DNA of 64,000 nt from JAFECT01 sp036501825 (GCA_036501825.1 DASXZP010000032.1:124001-188000), one strand, 5' to 3'; numbered from the stretch's first letter, positions 1-8,431 are shown. The notes: generated from the letters alone by a model not told the origin. Numbers and translations: made by a program.

Positions 1-75
1 AATGCGCGGGCTAAACTAGCGCGCCGCTCCGAAGTTCGCACGCTCTTGCGCGAGGTACGGAAAGGCGAGGCCGGT

Positions 76-1656
76 TCAGGCCACGGTCAGAAGGCCGGCG
101 TCGGCCAGGATTTCTATGGCGGGTCTGAGTTTGTCGCCGTAGCGCTTCCAGCGGCCGACAGAGCTCGCATAGATCGGACTGCGCACCTGGTGGGCGGAGG
201 CGGTCGAAACGCCCGCCGCGTTCTCGTGAAAACTCAGCACCCGGTCGTCCCAGTCGAGGCCGCAGAAGCTGAGCAGCCGTCGCGACTCCGCCTCCTGGTC
301 TGCGACCAGGGTCTCGTAATGGGCTTCCGTGAACCGGTCCGGCGGCAGCACGCGGCGCCAGTGGGCGATCAGTCGGTCGAACTCGATGAAGTACCGCGCC
401 ACGTCCTCGAGCCGGCTGGTGTACTCATGAAATCGCGTCGAGGCGCCGAACATCTGGCGATAATTGTTCAGCACGGTGTCCATGCCGTCGCGGCGCAGGC
501 ACACGATGCGCGCGTCCGGCAAGGCGCGATGGATCAGTCCGGCATAGAAGAAGTTGAACGGCAGCTTGTCGACAAAACGGAGCGTCTTTCCCGTGAGCGC
601 GCGGGTGCTCGCAACATAGGCCGCGCCAAGCTTCGCCGGGTCGATGTCGAGCGCGTTTCGGAGCGTGTCCGCATCCAGGAGCTTTGACGTCGTCGACTTG
701 CCTGAGCGTTTTACGAGCAACGGAAAGGACTGCAGTTCTTCCGCCGATGTCACGTCCGGGTGCGCGGCGAGAATACGGTCCACCAGGGTCGTTCCCGTGC
801 GCGGCATTCCGACCACAAAAATCGGCTCTCGGGTGCCGAAGCCGCCGCCGGCCGCGTCGCCCGCGGGGAAAGTCTCCGCCGCCGCCGCAAAAGTCTCGCG
901 CGCCTCATCGATCGAAAAGGCTTGAGCGTCGCGTCGTTCGCGCTTGGCGTCGTTGAGCCAGTCGATCGCCTGCTCGTACCGGCCGAGATCCTCGCAGCTC
1001 TTGGCCAGCGCGTGACCCAGCTCCAGCCGTTCGTCCGGCTGCGACGACGAAGTACGGTAGAGCGCGGCCATGACGTCGACAAAATTGTCGTCCGCCGTTT
1101 GTTTGCGCATGTGGACGAGCGCGAGATAGCTCGAGGCTTGGCTTGGATCGGCGCCGATACCGGCGCGGAAGGCCGCCTCTGCCGCCTCCAGCTTGCCCAG
1201 ATGCTGTTCGCTGTAGCCGAGATTGACCAGCGCCACGGCGTTTTGCGGTTCGAGTTCGACCGCTTTGCGGAACAGCGCCGCGGCGTGCGGATAGGCGCCC
1301 GCCCGGCTGTACACCGTGCCGAGCGTCTGGAACGTGAACGCGTCGCCCGGGCCCGCCCGCAGGGCGGCTTCAGCGGTCTCGCGCGCGGCCGGCAGCCGGC
1401 CGAGCATGGTCAGGGCCAAGGCCCAGAGCGCGCGGACGAGGGCGGATTTGGAATCGAGCTGGGCGGCGCGCGCGAACAGGCGCTCGGCCTGGGGATAGGC
1501 ATGCTGCTTCATGGCGCCCATCCCCATCAGCCATAGGGGCTCGCATGCCTGCGGATCCGCCTGGCCGGCGGCGGCGCAAGCCTGCTGCAGGACGGCCCAG
1601 CGCTCCTCGGCCAGGGCCAGGCGCGCCTGCTGCAGATGACGCTCGAACTCGCTCAC
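76..1656 (-). CDS. TPR-repeat sulfotransferase
   Basis: The 526-residue product joins N-terminal TPR-like helical repeats (about residues 1-240) to a C-terminal sulfotransferase domain. That domain opens with VVGMPRTGTTLVDRIL (281-296), the loop that in this family grips the 5'-phosphosulfate of PAPS, and later has DKLPFNF and a CLRRDGMDTVLNNY segment typical of bacterial TPR-sulfotransferases. The start is GTG at 1656. The family transfers sulfate to an acceptor that cannot be deduced from sequence. The gene stands alone, divergent from the SCP2 gene across 145 bp in which I see no clear regulatory signal. Domain assignment is firm; substrate is unknown. Confidence 0.88.
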   Translation of the reverse strand: MSEFERHLQQARLALAEERWAVLQQACAAAGQADPQACEPLWLMGMGAMKQHAYPQAERLFARAAQLDSKSALVRALWALALTMLGRLPAARETAEAALRAGPGDAFTFQTLGTVYSRAGAYPHAAALFRKAVELEPQNAVALVNLGYSEQHLGKLEAAEAAFRAGIGADPSQASSYLALVHMRKQTADDNFVDVMAALYRTSSSQPDERLELGHALAKSCEDLGRYEQAIDWLNDAKRERRDAQAFSIDEARETFAAAAETFPAGDAAGGGFGTREPIFVVGMPRTGTTLVDRILAAHPDVTSAEELQSFPLLVKRSGKSTTSKLLDADTLRNALDIDPAKLGAAYVASTRALTGKTLRFVDKLPFNFFYAGLIHRALPDARIVCLRRDGMDTVLNNYRQMFGASTRFHEYTSRLEDVARYFIEFDRLIAHWRRVLPPDRFTEAHYETLVADQEAESRRLLSFCGLDWDDRVLSFHENAAGVSTASAHQVRSPIYASSVGRWKRYGDKLRPAIEILADAGLLTVA

Positions 1657-1801
1657 GAACCGGCCTTCCTGCGACGGGGCCGCAACCTAGCCGCCGGGCC
1701 GGGGTTTCGCGAGCCTGCCCGGCTTGACTCGACCCGGGAAATCGCCGCCAAGGAGCCATCCGTCCGGCGCCGCCGGTCCGCACCATCGAGGGGAGCCGCC
1801 C

Positions 1802-2107
1802 ATGCCCGATCTGGCCCAGGTCACCGACCACATCCGCAGCGCCGTGGGCGCCGACGCCGGTCTCGGCAAGACGGTGAAGCTCGACTTCGGCGCGGACGGC
1901 AAAATCTACATCGACGGCGCCTCGACCCCGAACACGGTCTCCAACGACGACAAGCCCGCCGACTGCGTCATCACCATGAGCTGGACCGACTTCCTGGCCC
2001 TCTCTGACGGCTCGCTCGATCCGATGATGGCCTTCATGCAAGGCAAGATGAAGATCCAGGGCGACATGATGCTGGCCCAACGCCTCGCCCCGATCCTGAA
2101 GCGCTGA
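1802..2107 (+). CDS. SCP2 sterol-binding domain protein
   Basis: A 101-residue, single-domain SCP2-like protein. The pattern of alternating beta strands (KTVKLDFGADGKIYID), an acidic turn, then TMSWTDFLALSDGSLDPMMAFMQGKMKIQGD is the usual core of small bacterial SCP2 proteins, which bind hydrophobic ligands in a tunnel. The length matches stand-alone SCP2 domains. ATG at 1802 follows GAGGGGAG at a good distance, so the longer in-frame extension upstream is rejected. nepR begins 58 bp downstream on the same strand and could share the transcript. The ligand is unknown; no signal peptide, so probably cytoplasmic. Confidence 0.85.
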   Translation: MPDLAQVTDHIRSAVGADAGLGKTVKLDFGADGKIYIDGASTPNTVSNDDKPADCVITMSWTDFLALSDGSLDPMMAFMQGKMKIQGDMMLAQRLAPILKR

Positions 2108-2165
2108 CCTTAGAAATTACGCGGGGAGCGCGACCAAAGGCGCCCTTGCCCGGTTAAGGGCGTAG

Positions 2166-2423
2166 ATGGTGCATTCGGCGGACGAACCGCCGAAACGACC
2201 GACCGGAGATCCAGGGGTGGCCAGAACGCGTGAACACCGGCGCGGCCTCGCACCTTCGACGCCGCTGACGGAACCGGAAATCCGCCGGGCGACCGAAGGT
2301 CTGGGCGCTGAGCTGAAGGCCATGTTCAACAACATCGCCGCCGAACCGTTGCCGCACGAAATCGTGGACCTGGTTGCGGCGCTGGACGGGCGGACGCAGC
2401 GTCGCCGCCAGCGGAGCCACTAA
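2166..2423 (+). CDS. nepR: NepR-like anti-sigma factor
   Basis: This 85-residue protein has the NepR core at about residues 38-75: LGAELKAMFNNIAAEPLP (46-63) followed by HEIVDLVAALD, resembling the family pattern LG..LRAMYDDVVNEPVPDR..DLL..L. NepR proteins bind and silence EcfG sigma factors until phosphorylated PhyR takes them away. The N-terminal 35 residues are Pro/Arg-rich and probably flexible. ATG at 2166 lies behind AAGGG. Unusually it is convergent with ecfG, with stops only 4 bp apart, whereas the two are usually co-transcribed. No EcfG-type promoter is visible in front of it; transcription may come through the SCP2 gene. Confidence 0.78.
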   Translation: MVHSADEPPKRPTGDPGVARTREHRRGLAPSTPLTEPEIRRATEGLGAELKAMFNNIAAEPLPHEIVDLVAALDGRTQRRRQRSH

Positions 2424-2427
2424 CCCT

Positions 2428-3015
2428 TTAGGCGTCCCTGCGTCCAAAGCTCGAGCGGACGATCTCGGGCTCCATGATCCTCACCAGACGGGCGCGGGCG
2501 CGGTTCACCCGGCTCTTGATGGTGCCGAGCGCGCAGCCGCAGATCTCGGCGGCTTCTTCATAGGTCAGGCCCGCGGCGCCCACCAGGACCAGCGCTTCAC
2601 GATGTTCGTCGGGGAGTTTCTGCAGCGCTGCGTGCAGGGCGTGCATGGTCATGCTCCACTCCTGGCTCGGCGCGCAGGACAGGGATGCGGCGTGGATGCC
2701 TTCGGGGTCGGGCGTCTCGCGGCGGCGGCGCGTGGCGGCGGTGTAGTAGGTGTTGCGCAGGATGGTGAACAGCCAGGCGCGAAGGTTGGTGCCGCGCTCG
2801 AATTTCGACTGGTGGGTCCACGCCTTAACCAGGGTGTCTTGTACCAGGTCATCGGCGTCGGCGGCATTGTGGCTGAGCGACCAGGCGAAGGCGCGAAGCG
2901 CCGGGATCAGCGCCACCACGTCGGCGCGCCAGCTCGCGGCTTCGCGCGCCTCGCGTGCAGCATCGGTCGCCGGCCGAAGTTCGGCGGCGTGTTCGCGGTT
3001 GGGCAAGGAGGTCAT
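2428..3015 (-). CDS. ecfG: EcfG-type RNA polymerase sigma factor
   Basis: A 195-residue ECF sigma factor of the general stress response type. Region 2 contains ADDLVQDTLVKAW (54-66) and TNLRAWLFTILRNTYY (76-91); region 4 contains YEEAAEICGCALGTIKSRV (152-170), the helix-turn-helix that reads the -35 box. These two signatures match EcfG (called SigT in Caulobacter). ATG at 3015 is chosen because residue 1 begins the normal EcfG N-terminus and a perfect EcfG promoter lies 60 bp upstream; longer starts would cross that promoter. It would direct RNA polymerase to GGAAC/CGTT promoters once NepR is sequestered by PhyR. Autoregulation is inferred from the promoter. Confidence 0.9.
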   Translation of the reverse strand: MTSLPNREHAAELRPATDAAREAREAASWRADVVALIPALRAFAWSLSHNAADADDLVQDTLVKAWTHQSKFERGTNLRAWLFTILRNTYYTAATRRRRETPDPEGIHAASLSCAPSQEWSMTMHALHAALQKLPDEHREALVLVGAAGLTYEEAAEICGCALGTIKSRVNRARARLVRIMEPEIVRSSFGRRDA

Positions 3016-3074
3016 GGAGGACGCCTTCTCCGTCGGCGCACGCGGGTGCGACTGGTCCCCGGCGCCGCTCAGTG

Positions 3075-3099
3075 AACGCTTCCTTTTTTGATCCGTTCC
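3075..3099 (-). promoter_or_regulatory. EcfG-dependent promoter of ecfG
   Basis: On the minus strand GGAAC (3095-3099) is followed by exactly 16 bases and then CGTT (3075-3078). This is the published consensus for EcfG/SigT promoters (GGAAC-N16/17-CGTT). It reads toward ecfG, whose start lies 60 bp downstream, implying positive autoregulation. Confidence 0.75.
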
Positions 3100-3283
3100 T
3101 TCCCCGAGACGGGTGGAGGCGCTTTTCCATGCAAAGGTTTTCTGACACAAGGTTCTTGCTTTGTTCTTTACTGGACATCCGAACGCGGATATCCCATCTG
3201 CCGTACGGCTTCGCCGAAGGGGCGAGCGACCATCAGCAAAGGCAGGTTCCCATGCGTGAGCGCGCCCGCGCCGAGGTCTTGTC

Positions 3284-5545
3284 ATGAGTCCCGCCGGCGA
3301 TCCCCGCGGCGTCGCCAACGACCGCGCCCGCGAAATCCGGAGCCCGCTGGGCCCGCTCGACCGCTATCTGAGCGTCCGCGCGCGCAGCGAACGGCTGGCC
3401 GGACCGCTGTCGGCGGAAGACCGGCTGGCCCAGTCCATGCCCGACGCCAGCCCGGTAAAGTGGCACCTGGCGCACACCACCTGGTTCTTCGAGCAGCTGC
3501 TGTTGATCGGCACGGCCGGCCGTGCGGCGATCGAGCCGGCCTACGACCGGCTGTTCAATTCCTACTATGAGAGCCTGGGCCCGCGCGTGGGGCGCGCTCA
3601 GCGCAGCCTGATCACACGCCCGGACAGCGAGGCGGTCTCGCTCTATCGCCGCCGCGTCGACGAAGCGATGGCCGAATGGCTGTCCAAGCCCGATGCGCTT
3701 GGCGATGCGCATGCGGCCTATCTGTTCGAGCTCGCGCTCAACCATGAACAGCAGCATCAGGAGCTGATCCTCACCGACGTGCTGCACCTGCTGGCGCAGT
3801 CGCCCTTGAAGCCGGTTTATCGCGCCGGTCCCGCGGTCAATTCCGCGGCCGTTAAGCCGCTCGGGTTCACAGGCTTCGAAGGCGGCCAGGTCGAGATCGG
3901 TTGGGACGGGCAGGGGTTCGCCTTCGACAACGAAGGCCCACGTCATGCGGTGCTGTTGCGTCCTTACCGCCTCGCCGATCGTCTGGTCACCAATGGCGAG
4001 TGGCTCGCCTTCATCGCCGACGGCGGCTACACGCGGCCCGAGTTCTGGATGTCCGACGGCTGGGCCGCCGCCCAGGCGGAAGGCTGGCGCGCACCGCTGT
4101 ACTGGAGCGACCAAGGCGGGCGCTGGACCAGCATGACGTTGCATGGGGAACGGTCGGTCGATCCGTCTGCACCGGTGACGCATGTGTCCTGGTACGAGGC
4201 CGACGCCTTCGCGCGGTGGTCCGGCAAACGCCTGCCGACCGAGTTCGAATGGGAAACCGCTGCGGCCCAGGTCGCGATCGAAGGCAATCTTGCGGCCGAG
4301 TGCGTGCTGCTGCCGCAAGCCGCGCGCGGCTCAGGCGGCGTGGAGCAGATGTTCGGAGACGTGTGGGAGTGGACCGCTTCCGCCTATGCGCCCTATCCGG
4401 GCTTTGCGCCGACCGAAGGCACGGCCAGCGAGTACAACGGCAAGTTCATGGCGAACCAACTGGTGCTGCGCGGCGGATCGCTGGCGACGCCGCCGGGCCA
4501 CGTGCGCGCGACCTACCGCAATTTCTTCTATCCGGCACAGCGCTGGCAGTTCATGGGCGTGCGTCTGGCCGAAGACGCCGACGCGCCGAAACCGCGGAAC
4601 CGTGCGCCGGTGAAGACGCCGGCCCGCGAGCAGGGCTTCCTGACCGCGTTGCTGAACGGCTTCTCGGCGCCCGCCAAGGCGGTGTCGCCGAAGTGGTTCT
4701 ACGACGAAGAAGGCTCGCGCCTGTTCGAGGCGATCACCGCGCTGGACGAATATTACCTGACGCGTCAGGAAACCGCGCTGCTCGAAACCATCGCGCCGGA
4801 TCTGTCGGCCCAGATCCCGGACGGCGCGGTCCTGGTCGAGTTCGGCAGCGGGGCCAGCGCCAAGACGCGTCTCGTGCTCGACGCCGCGCCGCAGCTTGCG
4901 GCCTACGTCCCCGTCGACATCAGCGTCGAAGCGCTTAACGAAGCCGCGGAGCGCATTCGCAACGCCTATCCGGGCCTCGAGGTCGCGCCGCTCGCCGGCG
5001 ACTTCACCCAGCCGCTGACCCTGCCTGAAGCGGCGCGCGGGCGCCCGCGCGTAGGTTTCTTCCCCGGCTCGACCATCGGCAACTTTACCCCCGACGAGAC
5101 GCGCGCCTTCCTGCGCTCCGCCGGGGCGCTCTTGGGCGAGGGCGCAATCTTCATCGTGGGCGCGGACCTGGTGAAGGACGAGGCGACGCTGGTTGCGGCC
5201 TACGACGACGCCCAGGGCGTGACCGCGGCGTTCAACCTGAACGTCCTGGCGCGGGCGAACCGTGAGCTGGGCGCCGATTTCAACCTGAACGCCTTCGCCC
5301 ATCGCGCGGTTTGGAACGCGGATCAAAGCCGGATGGAGATGCACCTGGTCAGCCTGTGCGAGCAGGTCACGCACCTCGGTGGCAAGCGGATCATGTTCCG
5401 CCACAAGGAGACGATCCACACCGAGAACTCCTACAAGTTCACGCCCGAACGCATGGGCGCGCTGGCCGAGGCGTCCGGGTGGAGCATCGAGCGGCGCTGG
5501 ACCTCGCCCAAGCCCGAGTTCGCGGTGTTCCTGTTCAGGAACTAG
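3284..5545 (+). CDS. egtB-egtD: EgtB-EgtD fusion, ergothioneine biosynthesis
   Basis: A 753-residue two-enzyme fusion. Residues 1-430 are EgtB: a DinB-like domain with iron-binding histidines in KWHLAHTTWFFE (59-70) and NHEQQHQE (153-160), then an FGE-sulfatase-type domain ending with LRGGSLATPPGHVR (395-408) and FMGVRL. Residues 450-753 are EgtD, with FYDEEGSRLFE, the SAM loop VEFGSGASAKTRL (518-530) and FFPGSTIGNF (592-601). EgtD trimethylates histidine to hercynine; EgtB is the iron enzyme that adds sulfur from a thiol donor by C-S bond formation. A Pro/Ala/Lys linker joins them with no stop. Start ATG 3284 has GAGG 8 bases upstream. It sits inside the stress-response locus; no EcfG promoter is obvious in front of it. 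Confidence 0.9.
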   Translation: MSPAGDPRGVANDRAREIRSPLGPLDRYLSVRARSERLAGPLSAEDRLAQSMPDASPVKWHLAHTTWFFEQLLLIGTAGRAAIEPAYDRLFNSYYESLGPRVGRAQRSLITRPDSEAVSLYRRRVDEAMAEWLSKPDALGDAHAAYLFELALNHEQQHQELILTDVLHLLAQSPLKPVYRAGPAVNSAAVKPLGFTGFEGGQVEIGWDGQGFAFDNEGPRHAVLLRPYRLADRLVTNGEWLAFIADGGYTRPEFWMSDGWAAAQAEGWRAPLYWSDQGGRWTSMTLHGERSVDPSAPVTHVSWYEADAFARWSGKRLPTEFEWETAAAQVAIEGNLAAECVLLPQAARGSGGVEQMFGDVWEWTASAYAPYPGFAPTEGTASEYNGKFMANQLVLRGGSLATPPGHVRATYRNFFYPAQRWQFMGVRLAEDADAPKPRNRAPVKTPAREQGFLTALLNGFSAPAKAVSPKWFYDEEGSRLFEAITALDEYYLTRQETALLETIAPDLSAQIPDGAVLVEFGSGASAKTRLVLDAAPQLAAYVPVDISVEALNEAAERIRNAYPGLEVAPLAGDFTQPLTLPEAARGRPRVGFFPGSTIGNFTPDETRAFLRSAGALLGEGAIFIVGADLVKDEATLVAAYDDAQGVTAAFNLNVLARANRELGADFNLNAFAHRAVWNADQSRMEMHLVSLCEQVTHLGGKRIMFRHKETIHTENSYKFTPERMGALAEASGWSIERRWTSPKPEFAVFLFRN

Positions 5546-5568
5546 GTGTGAGGAAATGAAACGAAGCC

Positions 5569-5590
5569 GCGCCCGCGGTTCTGCGGGCGC
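5569..5590. terminator. GC-rich hairpin between convergent genes
   Basis: GCGCCCGC and GCGGGCGC form a perfect 8-bp stem around a 6-base loop in the 66 bp between the ends of egtB-egtD and the KGG gene. There is no clear T-tract on either strand, so it is only a probable bidirectional terminator. Confidence 0.4.
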
Positions 5591-5611
5591 CGGGCTCGTT
5601 GGGAGCTGAAA

Positions 5612-5854
5612 TCAGCTGGAAGGGGTTTCGGATTCGCCGTTGCGGCGATCGGTCTTGCCGCGGCCGCCATGGGAGGCTTCGCCGCCCTTGCGCCCGGCCT
5701 GGGCGGCCAGGGTACGGTCTTGAGAGAAGCTGCGTTTCTCGCTGGGAACGCTGGCGCCGCCCTTGCGGGCGATTTCCTTCTGACGCGCAGGATCCATTGA
5801 AGCGAAACCTCGTCGCGAGATTCCGTTGGGTTCTTTGGTGCGACCTTCCTGCAT
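5612..5854 (-). CDS. KGG-repeat general stress protein
   Basis: An 80-residue, very hydrophilic protein with two KGG-type repeats: GFASMDPARQKEIARKGG and then RTLAAQAGRKGGEAS. This repeat family (GsiB/stress-induced KGG motif) covers small, probably disordered proteins induced by stress, and alphaproteobacterial members are common targets of the general stress response. ATG at 5854 has AAGGAG 5-6 bases upstream, which decides it over a longer start. An EcfG-type promoter lies about 30 bp upstream, supporting direct control by the neighbouring EcfG. It is divergent from phyR and convergent with egtB-egtD. Molecular function is unknown. Confidence 0.85.
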   Translation of the reverse strand: MQEGRTKEPNGISRRGFASMDPARQKEIARKGGASVPSEKRSFSQDRTLAAQAGRKGGEASHGGRGKTDRRNGESETPSS

Positions 5855-5883
5855 CGCGGGCTCCTTGGACGGTGTCAGTGAAC

Positions 5884-5908
5884 AACACCCCACCTTTCAG
5901 GTGGTTCC
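5884..5908 (-). promoter_or_regulatory. EcfG-type promoter of the KGG stress gene
   Basis: On the minus strand GGAAC (5904-5908), a 16-base spacer and TGTT (5884-5887) fit the EcfG consensus with one mismatch in the -10; with a 17-base spacer the box reads GTTG. It points at the KGG gene starting at 5854. Confidence 0.65.
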
Positions 5909-5974
5909 ACTCAAGCTTCACGGAACCTGTGCCGCAGTTGTGGATTTTGTTGATGAGAGCGGGAGCGCACGTCC

Positions 5975-6775
5975 ATGCCGGCCAGGTCGGTGCTTCGGCA
6001 CGCCCCCTATCTACGCAGGTACGCCCGGGCCCTGACCGGGTCCCAGTCAGAGGGCGACGGGTTCGTGCGGGCGACCCTGGAATCCCTGATCGGATCCGAG
6101 CAGAAGCTGGCCGGACCCCTACCGGTGCGCGTGGCGCTTTTCCGAGCGTTTCACGTGACTTGGCGCAAGGCTCTCAACGGTCACTCGATCGACGCCCCCC
6201 GCTCCGCCGGGGGTAGCCTGATGGCTGACCAGCGTCTGCAGCGCATGACGCCCGAGCACCGCACCGCCATCCTGCTGATCCTGATGGAGGGCTTCACCGC
6301 CGCCGAGGCCGCCCTGATCCTCGACGTGCCTCAGGTCGAGGTCGAGCGCCGGTTCGAGGCGGCCCAGCGCTCGATCGAAAAACAATTGGCCACCGACGTC
6401 CTGATCATCGAGGACGAGACCCTGATCGCCCAGGGCTTGGAAAGCCTGGTCAGCGAGATGGGCCACCGCGTCACAGGCGTCGCCTCCACCCGGGATCAGG
6501 CCCTGGCCCTCGCCGAACGCCGCGCGCCGGGCCTGGTGCTGGCCGACGTGCGCCTGGCCGACGGCTCCAGCGGCATCGAGGCGGCAGGCGAAATCCAGAA
6601 GACCATGGACGTGCCGGTGATCTTCATCACCGCCTTCCCCGAGCGGCTGCTGACCGGCGAGCGGCCCGAGCCGGTGTTCCTGGTTTCCAAGCCGTTCAAC
6701 GACGAGACGGTGAAGGCCCTGATCGGTCAGGCCCTGTTCTTCCATCAGCCGCGGCCGAAGCTGGCGCTGGTCTAG
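5975..6775 (+). CDS. phyR: PhyR, sigma-like anti-anti-sigma response regulator
   Basis: A 266-residue protein with the PhyR arrangement. Residues 1-135 form a sigma-factor-like domain (LRRYARALTGSQSEGD near the N-terminus; MTPEHRTAILLILMEGFTAAEAA at 91-113), and residues 140-260 a receiver domain with IIEDE (144-148), phospho-acceptor Asp191 in LADVRL and Lys239 in SKPF. When phosphorylated, the sigma-like domain binds NepR and frees EcfG. The cognate HWE/HisKA2 kinase (PhyK-type) is not in this window. A GGAAC at 5922-5926 lies upstream but the matching -10 is poor (GATT), so EcfG control of phyR is uncertain. Confidence 0.93.
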   Translation: MPARSVLRHAPYLRRYARALTGSQSEGDGFVRATLESLIGSEQKLAGPLPVRVALFRAFHVTWRKALNGHSIDAPRSAGGSLMADQRLQRMTPEHRTAILLILMEGFTAAEAALILDVPQVEVERRFEAAQRSIEKQLATDVLIIEDETLIAQGLESLVSEMGHRVTGVASTRDQALALAERRAPGLVLADVRLADGSSGIEAAGEIQKTMDVPVIFITAFPERLLTGERPEPVFLVSKPFNDETVKALIGQALFFHQPRPKLALV

Positions 6776-6785
6776 GCGTCCCCTC

Positions 6786-8003
6786 TCAGGCGTCTTTCGC
6801 GGGCGTGCGCGCAAGCAGTCCCAGCATTGCGAACGCCGCCAGCACCTCGATCGGAATGAGCGTCAGCAGCACGCCCGTCGTACCCGCGCCCGCCCCCAGC
6901 AGCGCCGCCGCGAGCAGCGGACCTGCAATCGCGCCCAACCGGCCCGCCGCCACCGATGCGCCGACCCCCGTACCGCGTTCGATGACCGGGTAGAAAGCCG
7001 GTGCGAGGCTGTAGAGAATGATCGAGCCGCTCACGATAAAGACGCCCGCGGCGAATCCTGCGCCGCCCGCCGCGGCAAGGTCGGGGCTGGCGAACGCGAG
7101 AGCGACCAGCGATAACGCCAGCGCGGAGAACCACACGCTGACAATCAGCACCTTGCGCTTACGGCTCAACAGATCGCCCAGCAGGACGACGCCGACGGCG
7201 CCGCCGAGGTTGAACAGCACCGAGATGATGCTGGCTTCGGACTTGCCGACGCCCTTGGCGCCCATCAGCGTCGGCAGCCAGTTGAGCAGCAGATAAAGCG
7301 TCAGCACCACGGCGAACGACGCGGACCAGAGCAAGAGCGTCGTCAGCGCGCGCCCGGGACCGAACAGCGTGCGCAGGAGATTGAGCGGCGCTGCCTTGGC
7401 CGAAACGTGCGCGGTGCGCGCGGCGAGAAAGTTGAGCGACTCCGGCAGCCACAGCATCATCACCGGCGCCAGCAACAACGGCGCTACGCCGCCGATAAGG
7501 AAGATGTCGCGCCATCCCATCGCCGCCGCGACGCCGCTGGAGAGGGCGCCGCCGAGCGGCATGGCCGACGCGGCCAAAGCGACGAGTCTTATCCGCAGGT
7601 TCTGCGTCACCGCCTCAGCGGCGAGGGCGAGAAGATTGGGCAAGGCGCCGCCCAGGCCCAGGCCCGCAAGCACGCGAATCCACAACAGGCTATTCAGGTC
7701 CCACGCGAACGCCGTCGCCGCGGAAAAGACCCCGAACGCCGCCATCGATCCGATCAGCACCCACTTGCGCCCCACGCGGTCCGCCAGGCGCCCGAACAGC
7801 ACCGCACCGATGAGCAGGCCGAGCAGGCTGGCGCTGAAAACCGGACCGAGCTGATCGCGGGTGATCCTGAGCGCCGGCCCGATGCCGGGGGCCGCAACGC
7901 CCATGGACTGGATGTCGAACCCCTCCGCCAGGGCCGCAAGGCCGCAGAGCGCAAGGGTCCAGCGGGCGCGCATGGCGCCGAGTTCGGTGTTGGCCCAGCC
8001 CAT
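6786..8003 (-). CDS. MFS transporter, aromatic acid/H+ symporter-like
   Basis: A 405-residue, 12-helix major facilitator. The cytoplasmic loop FGRLADRVGRKWVL after helix 2 is the MFS signature, and LALCGLAALAEGFDIQSMGVAAP in helix 1 (the GFD) is typical of the AAHS family that imports benzoate, protocatechuate and similar acids. ATG at 8003 has GGGGAG upstream. It lies 26 bp after the receiver-domain gene on the same strand, so the two are likely co-transcribed. No aromatic-degradation enzymes are adjacent, so the substrate is a guess. Its end is 10 bp from the end of phyR. Confidence 0.82.
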   Translation of the reverse strand: MGWANTELGAMRARWTLALCGLAALAEGFDIQSMGVAAPGIGPALRITRDQLGPVFSASLLGLLIGAVLFGRLADRVGRKWVLIGSMAAFGVFSAATAFAWDLNSLLWIRVLAGLGLGGALPNLLALAAEAVTQNLRIRLVALAASAMPLGGALSSGVAAAMGWRDIFLIGGVAPLLLAPVMMLWLPESLNFLAARTAHVSAKAAPLNLLRTLFGPGRALTTLLLWSASFAVVLTLYLLLNWLPTLMGAKGVGKSEASIISVLFNLGGAVGVVLLGDLLSRKRKVLIVSVWFSALALSLVALAFASPDLAAAGGAGFAAGVFIVSGSIILYSLAPAFYPVIERGTGVGASVAAGRLGAIAGPLLAAALLGAGAGTTGVLLTLIPIEVLAAFAMLGLLARTPAKDA

Positions 8004-8029
8004 GGATCGACTCCCCCGACGAGCCGAAG

Positions 8030-8431
8030 CTACTGGTCCTTCAGGTCGAAGCCTAGGCCGCGCGCGGCGCGGATCAGGTCTTCCTCGGTGTAGGGCTTGG
8101 GCAGAAAGCCCGTGCAGGCGTCGCCCTTGAAGGTTTCGCGCAGGTCGGCGACGTCGTAGCCGGAGGCCATAAGGATGGGCAGGGCCGGGAGCCTGGCGCG
8201 CAGCTCCCGCGCCAGGGCGTCGCCGCGCACATCGGGCAGGCCCACGTCGATGATCGCGAGGTCGGGGGTGAACCGGGACCAGTGGTCGCGCGCCTCGGCG
8301 CCGTTCCGCGCAATCGTCGGCTCGAACCCGAGGCCGCTCAGCACCTCCTCGGCGAACATGGCCACCAGGGCCTCGTCTTCCACCAGTAATGCGCGCACGG
8401 AAAATCCCAGCCCAGCCCTTAGGCCGATCAT
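8030..8431 (-). CDS. Single-domain response regulator
   Basis: A 133-residue receiver with no output domain. Acidic pocket VEDE (17-20), phospho-acceptor Asp62 in IIDVGLPD and Lys112 in FLPKPY are all present. The segment ILMASGYD resembles the ATGY-type motif of stand-alone receivers that act as phosphate shuttles in alphaproteobacterial stress signalling. ATG at 8431 has GGGGG about 10 bases upstream; GTG at 8398, right at the first strand, is an alternative. It lies just outside the PhyR cluster and immediately upstream of the MFS gene. A link to the PhyR phosphorelay is inference from context. Confidence 0.85.
   Translation of the reverse strand: MIGLRAGLGFSVRALLVEDEALVAMFAEEVLSGLGFEPTIARNGAEARDHWSRFTPDLAIIDVGLPDVRGDALARELRARLPALPILMASGYDVADLRETFKGDACTGFLPKPYTEEDLIRAARGLGFDLKDQ

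Noticed and set aside
5922..5946. EcfG promoter for phyR on the plus strand
   Set aside because: GGAAC is present, but after 16 bases the box reads GATT, and other spacings are worse; left unclaimed.
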